A stretch of DNA of 64,000 nucleotides from assembly GCF_900102015.1 (NCBI RefSeq), contig NZ_FNAT01000001.1, forward strand, positions 682,001 to 746,000, in the 5' to 3' direction. The notes beneath the pieces were generated by a model. It saw nothing but the letters and a program-made list of their open reading frames with translations, had not been told where the DNA came from and searched no databases. Source of the stretch: Limimaricola pyoseonensis (GTDB taxonomy: Bacteria; Pseudomonadota; Alphaproteobacteria; Rhodobacterales; Rhodobacteraceae). Position 1 is the stretch's first letter, and each line of letters begins with the position of its first letter. A program made the position numbers and the translations under genes. Of this stretch, positions 1 through 8,834 are shown one piece after another.

Positions 1-417
1 GCGGCGGAGGTGCGCGACTGCGCGCGGCGCGCCTATGCCCGCTATGTCGCCGCCATCGGCCGCGAACCCGCGCCGATGACCGCCGACTACGCCGCGCTGA
101 TCGCCGCGGGCGAGGTGCATGTCGCCGCCGGCCCCGACGGCCTCATGGGCTTCGTGGTGTTCCGCGAAGATGACGGCCACATGCTGCTCGAGAACGTCGC
201 GGTGCGGCCCGAGGCGGCCGGGCGCGGCCTCGGCAGGCGGCTGATCGGCCGCTGCGAGGCGGCGGCGCGCGATCTTGGCCTGCCCGAGATCCGGCTCTAC
301 ACCAACGCCAGGATGGCCGACAATCTCGCGATCTACCCGCGCCTCGGCTACGCCGAGACCGGCCGCCGCCACGAAGACGGCTTCGACCGGGTGTTCTTCG
401 CCAAGCGCCTCGGCTGA
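1..417 (+). CDS. GNAT family N-acetyltransferase (5' end outside window)
   Basis: The reading frame is open from the first base, so the true start is probably upstream and the protein is N-terminally truncated here. The visible part carries the GNAT acetyl-CoA loop (LENVAVRPEAAGRGLGRRL, with the Q/R-x-x-G-x-G/A type signature RGLGRR) followed by the C-terminal motif with YPRLGY, typical of small acetyltransferases of the RimI-like superfamily. It would transfer an acetyl group from acetyl-CoA to an amine; the substrate cannot be told. It ends 71 nt before the quinoprotein gene on the same strand. A GTG at position 10 is an unlikely internal start because no ribosome-binding site is visible. 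Confidence 0.85.
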   Translation, partial: AAEVRDCARRAYARYVAAIGREPAPMTADYAALIAAGEVHVAAGPDGLMGFVVFREDDGHMLLENVAVRPEAAGRGLGRRLIGRCEAAARDLGLPEIRLYTNARMADNLAIYPRLGYAETGRRHEDGFDRVFFAKRLG

Positions 418-488
418 GCGCCACCTCGGCGGGAACCCGCCGCCCGACCTCGCGTTGGCCTCTCGAAACGGTGATCGGGAGGAACCGC

Positions 489-2744
489 ATGACGCATCGA
501 GACAGGCAGCCCGGTCTGGGCCTCACGCTGATCGGGGCGGTCATCGCCGCCATCGCCGGGGCCATCGCCCTGCTGGCCCCGGACAGCGGCGTCGCCGGCA
601 CGATCGGCGCGGGCCTCGCGCTGTTCGGCGCGGTCGCGGTCGCCGCCGCCTCGGCGGTGGTGCTCTTCGTGGTCCTGCCCGCGGGGCTGAACCTGACGCT
701 GAAGATCCTCGTGCTGATCGGCGCCGCGCTCACCGCGCTCGCCGGCTACTTCCTGATGCAGGACGTGCTGACATGGGCGATGGTCGCGGCCACCGCCGGC
801 TCGGTCTGGAACCTCGTCTCGCGCAAGGGCCGGCGCGACCACGCCGCCGTGGCGCTGGCGCTCATGGCCCTGCCCTTCGCGCAGGATGCCCGCGCGCAGG
901 ACTGGCCGGGCTTCCACGGCAATCTCGAGGCGCAGAAGTACAGCCCGCTCCAGCAGATCACCGCGCAGAACGTGCACGAGCTGGAGCCCGCCTGGCAGGT
1001 CGAGACCGGCGACGTCTCGGACGGCTCGGGCGATCTGCCGCAGACCGTCTGGTCGGCCACCCCGGTCTACGCCAACGGCACGCTCTATGTCGGCACGCCC
1101 TTCTACCGCATCCTCGCGCTCGACCCCGCGACCGGGCAGGAGATCTGGTCCTATGACAGCCAGGCCCGGCTCGAGGCGCTGACCCAGCCGGCGCTGAAGA
1201 ACCGCGGCGTCGCCTACTGGGAGACCGAAGGCTCCGAGGGCCCCTGCGCCAAGCGCGTCTATATCGGCACGATGGACGCCAAGCTGCACTCGGTCGATGC
1301 CGACACCGGCCTGCCCTGCGAGGAGTTCGGCGAGGCCGGCGTGCTCGACGTCAACCAGTGGAACGACACCAACGACCGCTGGCCGCTGTCGCTCTTGCAA
1401 CCGCCCGTGGCCTATGGCGGCCGCCTCTTCATCGGATGGGCCGGCAAGGACTGGGAAAGCGCGCAGGCGCCGCCGGGCACCGTCTTCGCCGTCGATGCCG
1501 AAACGGGCGAGCTCGACTGGACCGTCAACTTCATCCCCAAGGAGCTGTGGGACCGCACCGGAACCGCCAATGTCTGGACCCACATGACCGTCGACCCCGA
1601 GCGCGGCATCCTCTATCTGCCCGTCTCCTCGCCCAGCCCCAACTACTACGGCGGCAACCGCACCGAGGAGCTTCCCCTCGCCACCTCCGTCACCGCCGTC
1701 GACACCGACACGGGCGAGATCATCTGGTCGCGCCAGCTCGTGCATCACGACATCTGGGATTACGACACCGGCGCCGCGCCGGCGCTCGTGGACATCCAGC
1801 GCGACGGCGAGACCATCCCGGCGCTGATCCAGACCTCGAAGCAGGGCATGCTCTACGTGCTGAACCGCGAGACCGGCGAGCCGGTCTTCGGCATGGAGGA
1901 GCGGCCGGTGCCCGCCTCCGACCTGCCGGGCGAGGAGGCCGCGCCGACGCAGCCCTTCTACGACGTGCCGCAGCCCACCAACACCTATGACACGTGGCCC
2001 GGTATCTGGTGGCTGGGCGACCTGACCAGCTTCGGCTGGTGCTCGCGGATGCTGGACGAGCTGCGCTACGAGGGCCTCTTCACGCCGCCCACCGCCGAGG
2101 GCGAGGGCACGCTGCTCTACCCCGGCACGGCCGGCGGCATGCAGTGGGGCGGCGGCGCGCTCGACCCCGAGACCAACATCTTCTACGTCAACACCCAGAA
2201 GGTGGCGCAGATCCTGAAGATGATCCCGCGCGAGGAATACGAGCGCATCGCCGGCGAAAGCGGCGCCGAGCAGGGCTACTACCCGCAGGAGGGCGTGCCC
2301 TACGGCTTCAAGCTGTCGAACTTCGTCAACCCGATCGGCCTGCCCTGCTGGAAGCCGCCCTTCGGCACCATGCTGGCCTACGACCTCGACACCGGCGAGC
2401 GGCTCTGGGAGGTGCCCTTCGGCATGACGCAGCAATGGGGCTTCTACGCCCCCGAAAGCTGGGGCAGCCCGACGCTGGGCGGCCCGGCGGTCACCGCGGG
2501 CGGCGTGATCTTCATCGGCGCCTCGATGGACGCGCATGTGCGCGCGCTGTCGGCGGCGACGGGCGAGGAGCTGTGGAAATGGCGGGTCGAGGCGCCGGCC
2601 GTGGCGATCCCGGCGGTCTACGAGCACGAGGGTCGGCAATACGTCTCCTTCGTCGCCGGCGGCAACCCGATCCTCAAGCCGCAGGTCGGCGACCAGCTGA
2701 TCACCTTCGCCCTGCCCGACGGGGCGGAGCAGGCGGCGGAGTGA
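489..2744 (+). CDS. Membrane-bound PQQ-dependent (glucose-type) dehydrogenase
   Basis: A 751-residue quinoprotein. Residues 1-130 are hydrophobic, with about four to five membrane segments; the rest is an eight-bladed beta-propeller of the PQQ dehydrogenase family with repeated tryptophan-docking motifs such as DPATGQEIWSY, DAETGELDW, DTDTGEIIWSR and SAATGEELWKW. The HHDIWDYD segment is typical of membrane glucose dehydrogenase (Gcd). Family knowledge: Gcd-like enzymes oxidize aldoses in the periplasm and pass electrons to ubiquinone. The ATG at 489 is preferred over a GTG at 471 because GGGAGGAA lies 5 nt upstream. Length is slightly below E. coli Gcd. No pqq biosynthesis genes are in the window. 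The substrate is inferred and could be another polyol or sugar. Confidence 0.88.
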   Translation: MTHRDRQPGLGLTLIGAVIAAIAGAIALLAPDSGVAGTIGAGLALFGAVAVAAASAVVLFVVLPAGLNLTLKILVLIGAALTALAGYFLMQDVLTWAMVAATAGSVWNLVSRKGRRDHAAVALALMALPFAQDARAQDWPGFHGNLEAQKYSPLQQITAQNVHELEPAWQVETGDVSDGSGDLPQTVWSATPVYANGTLYVGTPFYRILALDPATGQEIWSYDSQARLEALTQPALKNRGVAYWETEGSEGPCAKRVYIGTMDAKLHSVDADTGLPCEEFGEAGVLDVNQWNDTNDRWPLSLLQPPVAYGGRLFIGWAGKDWESAQAPPGTVFAVDAETGELDWTVNFIPKELWDRTGTANVWTHMTVDPERGILYLPVSSPSPNYYGGNRTEELPLATSVTAVDTDTGEIIWSRQLVHHDIWDYDTGAAPALVDIQRDGETIPALIQTSKQGMLYVLNRETGEPVFGMEERPVPASDLPGEEAAPTQPFYDVPQPTNTYDTWPGIWWLGDLTSFGWCSRMLDELRYEGLFTPPTAEGEGTLLYPGTAGGMQWGGGALDPETNIFYVNTQKVAQILKMIPREEYERIAGESGAEQGYYPQEGVPYGFKLSNFVNPIGLPCWKPPFGTMLAYDLDTGERLWEVPFGMTQQWGFYAPESWGSPTLGGPAVTAGGVIFIGASMDAHVRALSAATGEELWKWRVEAPAVAIPAVYEHEGRQYVSFVAGGNPILKPQVGDQLITFALPDGAEQAAE

Positions 2745-2771
2745 CGCCGCCGCGCCGGGCGCGGCGGCGTC
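2743..2771. terminator. Hairpin between convergent genes
   Basis: A perfect 11-bp stem (2743-2753 with 2761-2771) around a 7-nt loop begins in the stop codon of the quinoprotein gene and ends 9 nt before the stop of the convergent fasciclin gene. There is no U-tract on either strand. It could act as a bidirectional mRNA 3'-end structure. Confidence 0.5.
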
Positions 2772-2780
2772 CGGCGCGCA

Positions 2781-3275
2781 TCAGGGCATGATCACGCTGT
2801 CGATCACGTGGATCACGCCGTTCGACGCCTCGATGTCGGCGAGGATGACGTTCGCGCCCTCGACCGTGACCATCTCGCCGGTGCCGTCGATATGCACCTC
2901 CGTGCCCTGCACCGTCGCGGTCGAAAGCCGCTGCCCGGCGAGCTGCGCCGAGGTCACGGCGCCCGGCACCACGTGGTAGGTCAGGATCTCGGCGAGCTGC
3001 GCCTGGTTCTCGGGCATCAACAGCGTCTCGACCGTGCCGGCGGGCAGCTTCTCGAAGGCGGCGTTGGTCGGCGCGAAGACGGTGAAGGGCCCTTCGCCCT
3101 GCAGCGTTTCGACCAGGTCGGCGGCCTGCAACGCCGTCACCAGCGTCGAGAAGTCGTCATTGGTCGAGGCGATCTGCACGATGTCGGGCGCCTGCGGCTC
3201 GGCCGGGGCGCAGGCGGTGACGACGGCCAGCGCGCCGGTGGCGAGCACGGCCTTGAGGGCGAAGCGTCTCTGCAT
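2781..3275 (-). CDS. Fasciclin (FAS1) domain lipoprotein-like protein
   Basis: A 164-residue secreted protein with one FAS1 domain. The N-terminus MQRRFALKAVLATGALAVVTAC is a signal sequence ending in a possible lipobox (VTAC). The FAS1 landmarks follow: FTVFAPTNAAFEKLP (H1 box) and LTYHVVPG, with GVIHVIDSVIMP at the C-terminus. Family knowledge: FAS1 proteins mediate surface adhesion or unknown envelope roles; in Rhodobacter relatives they are often stress-induced. The ATG at 3275 has AGAAAGG upstream. A longer ATG at 3323 lies inside the promoter palindrome and is unlikely. It is transcribed alone, between a convergent dehydrogenase and cysE. Confidence 0.85.
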   Translation of the reverse strand: MQRRFALKAVLATGALAVVTACAPAEPQAPDIVQIASTNDDFSTLVTALQAADLVETLQGEGPFTVFAPTNAAFEKLPAGTVETLLMPENQAQLAEILTYHVVPGAVTSAQLAGQRLSTATVQGTEVHIDGTGEMVTVEGANVILADIEASNGVIHVIDSVIMP

Positions 3276-3309
3276 GGGTACAACCTTTCTGGACGGTACA
3301 AACCCGCCA

Positions 3310-3337
3310 GAGTTAGGCCGCATTGACCCAAGGTCAA
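3310..3337 (-). promoter_or_regulatory. Candidate promoter with inverted repeat upstream of the FAS1 gene
   Basis: On the minus strand TTGACC (3332-3337) and TAACTC (3310-3315) are separated by 16 nt, giving a sigma70-like promoter. The -35 lies in an exact inverted repeat TTGACC-CAA-GGTCAA (3323-3337), which could be an operator. Regulator unknown. Confidence 0.4.
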
Positions 3338-3351
3338 AATGGCGTGAAGCC

Positions 3352-3371
3352 GGCGGCCCGGACGGGCCGCC
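3352..3371 (-). terminator. Short GC hairpin after cysE
   Basis: The 9-nt arms 3352-3360 and 3363-3371 are complementary, with a very tight centre. It lies 8 nt beyond the cysE stop codon. No U-tract follows, so it is at best a weak or Rho-assisted terminator. Confidence 0.3.
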
Positions 3372-3378
3372 TTCGCCC

Positions 3379-4194
3379 TCACTCGGGCGTCTCGCCCTTC
3401 AGGATCTGGTCCATCGAGACCGAGGGCTGGGCGCAGCCCGCCTCGCCGACGATGCGCGCGGGCACGCCCGCCACCGTGGTGCAGGGCGGCACGTCGGTCA
3501 GCACGACCGAGCCCGCGGCGATGCGCGAGCAATGCCCGACCCGGATGTTGCCTAGCACCTTGGCGCCGGCGCCGATCAGCACGCCGTCGTCGATCTTGGG
3601 GTGGCGGTCCTGCTCTTCCTTGCCGGTGCCGCCCAGCGTCACCGAGTGCAGCATCGAGACGTTGTCGCCGACCACCGCCGTCTCGCCGATCACCACCGAA
3701 TGCGCGTGGTCGATCATCACGCCGCGCCCGATCCGGGCGGCCGGGTGGATGTCGACGCCGAAGGTTTCCGACACCCGCATCTGCACGAAATAGGCGAGGT
3801 CGGTGCGTCCCTCCTGCCAGAGCCAGTGACCCAGCCGGTAGCACTGCACCGCTTGGTAGCCCTTGAAATACATCAAGGGCTGCAGAAAGCGGTGGCAGGC
3901 CGGGTCGCGCTCATAGGTGGCGACGAGGTCGGCGCGGGCCGAGGCCACGAGCTCGGGCTCGGCGTCGTAGGCGGCATCGACGATCTCGCGCAGGATCTGC
4001 GCGCCCATCTCGTCGGAGGCGAGCTTGAGAGACAGCCTGTAGGCCAGCGCCCGCTCGAAGCTGCCATGATGCAGGATGCCCGAATGCATCGCCCCGCCCA
4101 TCAGCGGCTCGGCCGCGATCGCCGTCTCGGCCTCCTCGCGGATCCGGTGCCAGACCGGGTCCAGTTCGGCCAGCTGGGCCTGTGGTGTCGCCAT
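3379..4194 (-). CDS. cysE: Serine O-acetyltransferase
   Basis: A 271-residue CysE homologue that makes O-acetylserine from serine and acetyl-CoA, the committed step of cysteine synthesis in the cytoplasm. The N-terminal helical domain (WHRIREEAETAIAAEPLM) is followed by the left-handed beta-helix hexapeptide repeats with the catalytic IDHAHSVVIGETAVVGDNV segment and the TLGGTGKEEQDRHPKI loop, which are diagnostic. The start at 4194 gives the normal family length; an upstream in-frame ATG at 4275 adds an unrelated 27-residue tail. As I recall, cysE often flanks the GTA cluster in Rhodobacterales, which fits this position just beyond orf15. Confidence 0.95.
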   Translation of the reverse strand: MATPQAQLAELDPVWHRIREEAETAIAAEPLMGGAMHSGILHHGSFERALAYRLSLKLASDEMGAQILREIVDAAYDAEPELVASARADLVATYERDPACHRFLQPLMYFKGYQAVQCYRLGHWLWQEGRTDLAYFVQMRVSETFGVDIHPAARIGRGVMIDHAHSVVIGETAVVGDNVSMLHSVTLGGTGKEEQDRHPKIDDGVLIGAGAKVLGNIRVGHCSRIAAGSVVLTDVPPCTTVAGVPARIVGEAGCAQPSVSMDQILKGETPE

Positions 4195-4252
4195 CGCCGT
4201 GCTCCGCGTTCCGGGCTTTCGTCCTACCCCATTTAGGGCCTCCCGGCCAAGA

Positions 4253-4537
4253 TCAAAGCCCGCCCGCCTCGTCAAGGGCGTCGAGCAGGAGCCTGAGCGC
4301 GGCGCGGCCCTCGCGCCCCAGCGACGGCGGCAGCGCCACGCGCGGGTGCCGCAGCGCCGCCGCCATCAGCGACCCGTCGCCCCAAAGCGGATGCGCCTTT
4401 CCCATGCGCAACCGCCACTTGTCCGCCGCCCGCGCCTCGGCCACCAGCCGCCGCGCCAGCCCCGCCCGCGCCGGCCCCGGCACCGCCAGAAGCGCGGCCG
4501 TGCCGCGGTCGAGGCAGCCCGGCAGCACCGGCCGCAT
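4253..4537 (-). CDS. DUF7742-like small protein, last gene of the GTA transcription unit
   Basis: A 94-residue protein that begins inside the stop codon of GTA orf15 (TGATG overlap), so it is translationally coupled to it. It contains the WRLRMGKAHPLWGDGSLMAAA motif region seen in short proteins that accompany GTA clusters in Rhodobacteraceae. No signal peptide or membrane segment is visible. Its function is unknown. It might be a GTA accessory protein or simply an ordinary chromosomal gene co-transcribed with the cluster. Confidence 0.7.
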   Translation of the reverse strand: MRPVLPGCLDRGTAALLAVPGPARAGLARRLVAEARAADKWRLRMGKAHPLWGDGSLMAAALRHPRVALPPSLGREGRAALRLLLDALDEAGGL

Positions 4538-7500
4538 CAGCCCAGCGCCAGCCGCGCGAAGGGTCCCGGCCCGAAGCTATCCGACACCTGCGCCACCTCC
4601 GCGACCAGCGGCCCCGCGCCCGCATCCGCCGCGCGGTCGGCGGCGGCGTAGGTCCAGCCCGGCTCGCCCGTCTCCGCCTCGCGCAGCACGACGCCGCCCC
4701 GCGCGATCCGCACCGCGTAGACCTCCCGCGCCTCGCCCAATGGCACCTCGCGCTCCCAGCCGTCGCCGTCCACCCGCGTGCGTCGGACCCATGACAGCCG
4801 CAGATCGCCGCCGCGCTCTTCGCCGCGCAGATGCGCCGGCGCGTAGGGCCTGAGGCCCACGCCCTCGAAGCCGCGCTCCACCTGCCGCCAGCTCGCATCC
4901 TGCGCCGGCCGCCGCGCCGGCCCCCAGCGCCAGTGCCGCGAAAGCCCCCGCGCCGCCGCCGGCAGACCCACCTGCCCCGGCACGCCGTCGAGCGCCACGA
5001 CGTAGCTGCCCGCCGGCCAGACCGCCGGCATCACCCCGTCCGTCCCCGCCTGCCCCCTGAGCCGCGTCCGTATGTCCCACTCGTCAGGCCCCACCGGTTC
5101 GGCCTCCACGAACTGCAGCAGCTCCCACCTCTCGCCATCGCCCAGCGCCATGAGGTTCGCCCCCGCCAGCACCCGCGCGGCGCTGGCACTCGCCAGCTCG
5201 CCCTGCACCAGCCGCAGCCGCAGCGCCGGGCCGCGATCCCACAGCCCCGCCGGCGCGGCGGCAAGCGCGGTCAGCGTCACCCCCATCGCCGCCGGCCCGC
5301 GCTGCACGAGGTCGAGCACCGGGTCGGCATCCTCCACCCCGCGCATGAGCGCCACCGGCCCCGGCCATGGCCGGGCGGAGGCCGCGAAATGCGGCGCGTG
5401 CGGCGCCTCCTCGCCGGTGATCAGCGGCAGGTCGAGGAACAGCCCCTCGACCGGCACCGGCGGCCGGTAGCCCGCCACGCTCGTCACCTCGACCTCGTGG
5501 CGCGGCGGCAGGTAGAGCCCCGGCGCGGTGCGCGTGGCCTCGACCGTCACCGCCCCGGCGGTCTCGGCCCGGTCGATGCGCCAGTCACCGCCATCCAGCG
5601 TCACCACCTCGCCCGCGCCGATGCCATGCGCCGAGGGCGGCAGCGCGAAGCGCGCCGTCTCGCGCGCCATGCGGATCTCGGCCAGCCAGCGCTCGGCGAG
5701 CCCCAACGCCTCCGCCCGTGTCAGCACCAGCGGCAATTCCGCCGCCTGCACCAGCGCGGCCTCCGTCCCCGGCAGCGCCGCCTCGACGCTCGCCGCGCCC
5801 GCCTCGGCCGCGTCCGAGACGTAGCCCAGCCGCACCCGCTCGGGCACCTCCGCCCCGGCCTCGCGCGCCCGCTCCAGCGCCGGGCCATCGCCGGTGACGG
5901 CAAGCCCGTCCATCTCCAGCGCATGATCGCTCCGGCCGTCGCGCGAGCGGAACGCCAGCACCCCGCCGCGCTCGACCGCGTCGAAGCCATGCGCCAGCAT
6001 CAGCGGCTGCAGCGCAGAGCGCGCGCTGCCGGTCGTATCGACGAGGTAGCCGCGCACCAGCCCGTGCAGCCGTGTCGTGTCGATCTCCGCCACCCCGGCC
6101 CGTGCGCAGATCTCGCGCACCACCGAGGCGAGGTCGCGATGCGCCGTGCGCCCGGTGATCCAGTGCCCGCGCGCCCAGTTCGCGCCGTCGGACCAGACCT
6201 CCGACAGCGCCGGGAACCACGGGTAGGGCCGCAGATCCCAGGCCCAGACCAGCATGTGTCCGGTGTCGAGCATCGGCCCGCCATAGACGCCCGAGACCGG
6301 GTTCTCTCCGGGCGTCGCGAAATGCCGGTGCACCGCCTGCAGGTAGCGCATCTGGATCAGCTCGTCGCGATGGCCGCGCGAGTGGTAAGGCAGCGCCGAT
6401 TCCGAGGATTTCGGGTCGAGGAACTTGTTCGGCTGGTTGGTGCCCCGGTCCACGGCCGCGCAGCCGAGTTCCGTGAAGCGGATCGGCTTCATCCCCGGCT
6501 GCCACGCGGTCGGCTGCGCCTGCCGCACCCCGTCGATCCGCTCGTGATGCGGGTTGCCCCACCAACCCTTCAGGTCCTTGGTGCGCCACACCCAAGGCTC
6601 GCCGTCGCCATCGGTGATCGGCGTGCGGATCTGCGCGGCGCGGGCCTCGGGCGAGTGGTAGAACCAGTCATACCCCTCGCCGCCCGCGACGTTGGCCGTC
6701 AGGTAGTCGAGGTCGTAAATCGAGCGGTGTCCGGCGGCATCGAGATGGTCCCGCCCGTCGCGCCAGTCCGAGAGCGGCATGTAGTTGTCGATGCCGACGA
6801 AATCGATCTCCGGGTCGGCCCAGAGCGGGTCGAGGTGGAACCGCTTGGTGCCGCCGCCGGGCTGGTGGCCGTGATACTCGGACCAGTCGGCGGCGTAGGA
6901 GAGCTTCGTCCCCGGCCCCAGCACCTTGCGGACCTCGGCGGCGAGGTCGCGCAGCGCCGCGACCGCCGGGTAGCCGTCGGCCCCGTCGCGGATCGTGGTG
7001 AGGCCCACCAGCTCCGAGCCGATGCAGAACGCCTCAACCCCGCCCGCCAGAGCGCAGAGATGCGCGCAGTGCAGGATGAAGCGTCTCAGGCCCCAGTCCT
7101 CGGGGCCGGTGTAGACCGGCAACCCCGAAGACAGGTCGAAATCTCCCGCCGTCGCCGCCCCGAAGAACGCCGCCACCTCGCTTGTGGCCTGCGCCGTGCG
7201 GTCGGTGGTCCCGTCCTCGCCCGGCGCGCGCTCGGTCGTGATCCGCCCGCGCCACGGCAGCGGCGCCTGCTCCGCGCCGCCATGGGGGTCGGGCAGGCCG
7301 TTGCCCGCAAGCTGATCCATCAGGATGAACGGGTAGAAGGTGACGTCCAGCCCGCGCGCGTTCATCGCCCGCACCGCCTCGATCACCGCCGCATCCGAGG
7401 GCGTGCCGCCATAGACCGGCCGGTCGTCCACGCGCGGCACCGGCGGCGCGGTCTCGCGTGAGAGCCCCGAGACGCGCCACGCCATCTCCTCGCCGTCGCT

Positions 7501-8412
7501 CTCGTCCTGCTCGACCTTGGGACGGATCGTGCAATGGCCCGCGCGCAGATCGTCCCCGAACCACGACACCACCAGCGAGGCGGCACGGCATTCCGGCAGC
7601 TCCTCCACCAGCGCATCGAGCGCGGCTTCGGCGTCGGACGGTCCCTGCGGCGAATGCAGATTGGCCGGCGTTCGTTCCCCGAAGCCGCCGGGCAGATGCA
7701 CCGGCCCCGAGGCCAGCGCGTAATCCCCGGTGCCGGGGATCACCGCGACGCCGCGCACGAGGCGCGCGATGTCCTCGGCCTGCGCAGGGTCGCTCTCGTC
7801 CGCCGGGCGCAGCACCTCGAAGGAGAACTGCGGCACGCGGTTGCCGAAGCGGCCGAGATCGAGGCTCTCGATCACCACGTAGGCCAGCCCGCGATAGGCC
7901 GGGGCCGCGCCCTCGACGGCCTGTATCTTCGGGTCGGGCAGCTGGTCCTCGCGCCCCTCATGCAGCCGCAGGTCGATCTCGTCGGGGCCGAGTTCGATCC
8001 CGTCGGCCCAGATCCGCGCCACCCGCGTCACCGGCCCCTCGCAGAGCCCGATGGCGAGGCTGACGGCGTAGGAATATTCGGTCACGCGCGGCTCGGGCCG
8101 CCCGCCCTTTCCGCCGCCCGAGGTGCTGCGCCGCTCCTCGAAGTCGGAGGCCCAGATCACCTGCCCGCCGATCCGCATCCGGCCCCAGAGCCGGGGGATC
8201 GCCGCGCCCTCGCCCGCGCCCATCAGCCGGAAGCGGTCGACCCGCCCGGTCTCAACCGGCTCGGCCCCGGCGCCCAGCAGCCGCGCGTCGATCACCTGCC
8301 CGAGCGCCGCGCCCGCCGCGCGGCCCAGCACCGCGCCCGAGAGCCCCAAGACGCCGCCGCCCAGCGCGCCGCCGATGGCGCCGCCCACGGCTCCGAGAAC
8401 GATGGTCGCCAT
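4537..8412 (-). CDS. GTA orf15: megatron/host-specificity tail tip protein
   Basis: A 1291-residue protein, the longest in the cluster, matching RcGTA orf15. A Gly/Ala-rich N-terminus (GAVGGAIGGALGGGVLGLSG) precedes tail-hub-like domains. A TIM-barrel glycoside-hydrolase-like domain sits around residues 400-700 (FCIGSELVGLTTIRD, KLSYAADWSEYHG, EIDFVGIDNYMPLSDW). A phage tail domain and receptor-side C-terminus follow. In the RcGTA structure this is the megatron protein at the distal tail that contacts the cell envelope and aids DNA entry. The start is an ATG at 8412 overlapping the orf14 stop by 1 nt. It is full length with no frameshift. Confidence 0.93.
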   Translation of the reverse strand: MATIVLGAVGGAIGGALGGGVLGLSGAVLGRAAGAALGQVIDARLLGAGAEPVETGRVDRFRLMGAGEGAAIPRLWGRMRIGGQVIWASDFEERRSTSGGGKGGRPEPRVTEYSYAVSLAIGLCEGPVTRVARIWADGIELGPDEIDLRLHEGREDQLPDPKIQAVEGAAPAYRGLAYVVIESLDLGRFGNRVPQFSFEVLRPADESDPAQAEDIARLVRGVAVIPGTGDYALASGPVHLPGGFGERTPANLHSPQGPSDAEAALDALVEELPECRAASLVVSWFGDDLRAGHCTIRPKVEQDESDGEEMAWRVSGLSRETAPPVPRVDDRPVYGGTPSDAAVIEAVRAMNARGLDVTFYPFILMDQLAGNGLPDPHGGAEQAPLPWRGRITTERAPGEDGTTDRTAQATSEVAAFFGAATAGDFDLSSGLPVYTGPEDWGLRRFILHCAHLCALAGGVEAFCIGSELVGLTTIRDGADGYPAVAALRDLAAEVRKVLGPGTKLSYAADWSEYHGHQPGGGTKRFHLDPLWADPEIDFVGIDNYMPLSDWRDGRDHLDAAGHRSIYDLDYLTANVAGGEGYDWFYHSPEARAAQIRTPITDGDGEPWVWRTKDLKGWWGNPHHERIDGVRQAQPTAWQPGMKPIRFTELGCAAVDRGTNQPNKFLDPKSSESALPYHSRGHRDELIQMRYLQAVHRHFATPGENPVSGVYGGPMLDTGHMLVWAWDLRPYPWFPALSEVWSDGANWARGHWITGRTAHRDLASVVREICARAGVAEIDTTRLHGLVRGYLVDTTGSARSALQPLMLAHGFDAVERGGVLAFRSRDGRSDHALEMDGLAVTGDGPALERAREAGAEVPERVRLGYVSDAAEAGAASVEAALPGTEAALVQAAELPLVLTRAEALGLAERWLAEIRMARETARFALPPSAHGIGAGEVVTLDGGDWRIDRAETAGAVTVEATRTAPGLYLPPRHEVEVTSVAGYRPPVPVEGLFLDLPLITGEEAPHAPHFAASARPWPGPVALMRGVEDADPVLDLVQRGPAAMGVTLTALAAAPAGLWDRGPALRLRLVQGELASASAARVLAGANLMALGDGERWELLQFVEAEPVGPDEWDIRTRLRGQAGTDGVMPAVWPAGSYVVALDGVPGQVGLPAAARGLSRHWRWGPARRPAQDASWRQVERGFEGVGLRPYAPAHLRGEERGGDLRLSWVRRTRVDGDGWEREVPLGEAREVYAVRIARGGVVLREAETGEPGWTYAAADRAADAGAGPLVAEVAQVSDSFGPGPFARLALG

Positions 8413-8834
8413 CAGCCGATCCTTTCCGTCAGTGCGAAGGCGGCGACGATGCGCCGCTGCCAGGGGGGCCCGAGCGGGCTCTCGACCACGCCGTGGCCCT
8501 CATAGGCGTGGATGAAGCTCGCGGGCCCCGAGAGCAGCCCGAGGTGCCGGGCCGGTGTGTTCGGGCGCAACCGGAACAGCAGCAGGTCGCCCGGCTTGGC
8601 CTCTCGCGGGGGAATCTCCCGCAGGTGCCTGAGCGCCGCATCGCGCAGCGTCTCGCCCGCCCCGGGCTCATGCCGCGCATAGGGCGGCACGGCTTCCGGC
8701 TCGGCCCCCTCCAGCGCCCGCCAGACGCCGCGCACCAGCCCGAGGCAGTCGCAGCCCGCGCCCTTGGCGCTTGTGCCGTGGCGGTAGGGCGTGCCGATCC
8801 AGCCGCGCGCCTCCGCGACGATCCGCGCGCTCAC
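8412..8834 (-). CDS. GTA orf14: NlpC/P60 cell-wall peptidase
   Basis: A 140-residue NlpC/P60 protein. The GCDCLGLVRG segment carries the nucleophile Cys30 in the D-C-x-G-L signature, and ARHLGLLSG supplies the catalytic His. It corresponds to the GTA tail peptidase thought to cut peptidoglycan during DNA delivery. It starts with GTG at 8834 in a GTGA overlap with the orf13 stop and overlaps the orf15 start by 1 nt, so it is translationally coupled on both sides. Confidence 0.93.
   Translation of the reverse strand: MSARIVAEARGWIGTPYRHGTSAKGAGCDCLGLVRGVWRALEGAEPEAVPPYARHEPGAGETLRDAALRHLREIPPREAKPGDLLLFRLRPNTPARHLGLLSGPASFIHAYEGHGVVESPLGPPWQRRIVAAFALTERIG

Noticed and set aside
4831-7461. Plus-strand open frame of 876 codons opposite GTA orf15
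   Set aside because: High GC makes long antisense frames common. It has no ribosome-binding site, is Arg/Pro/His-rich with no domain, and lies fully opposite a well-supported gene.
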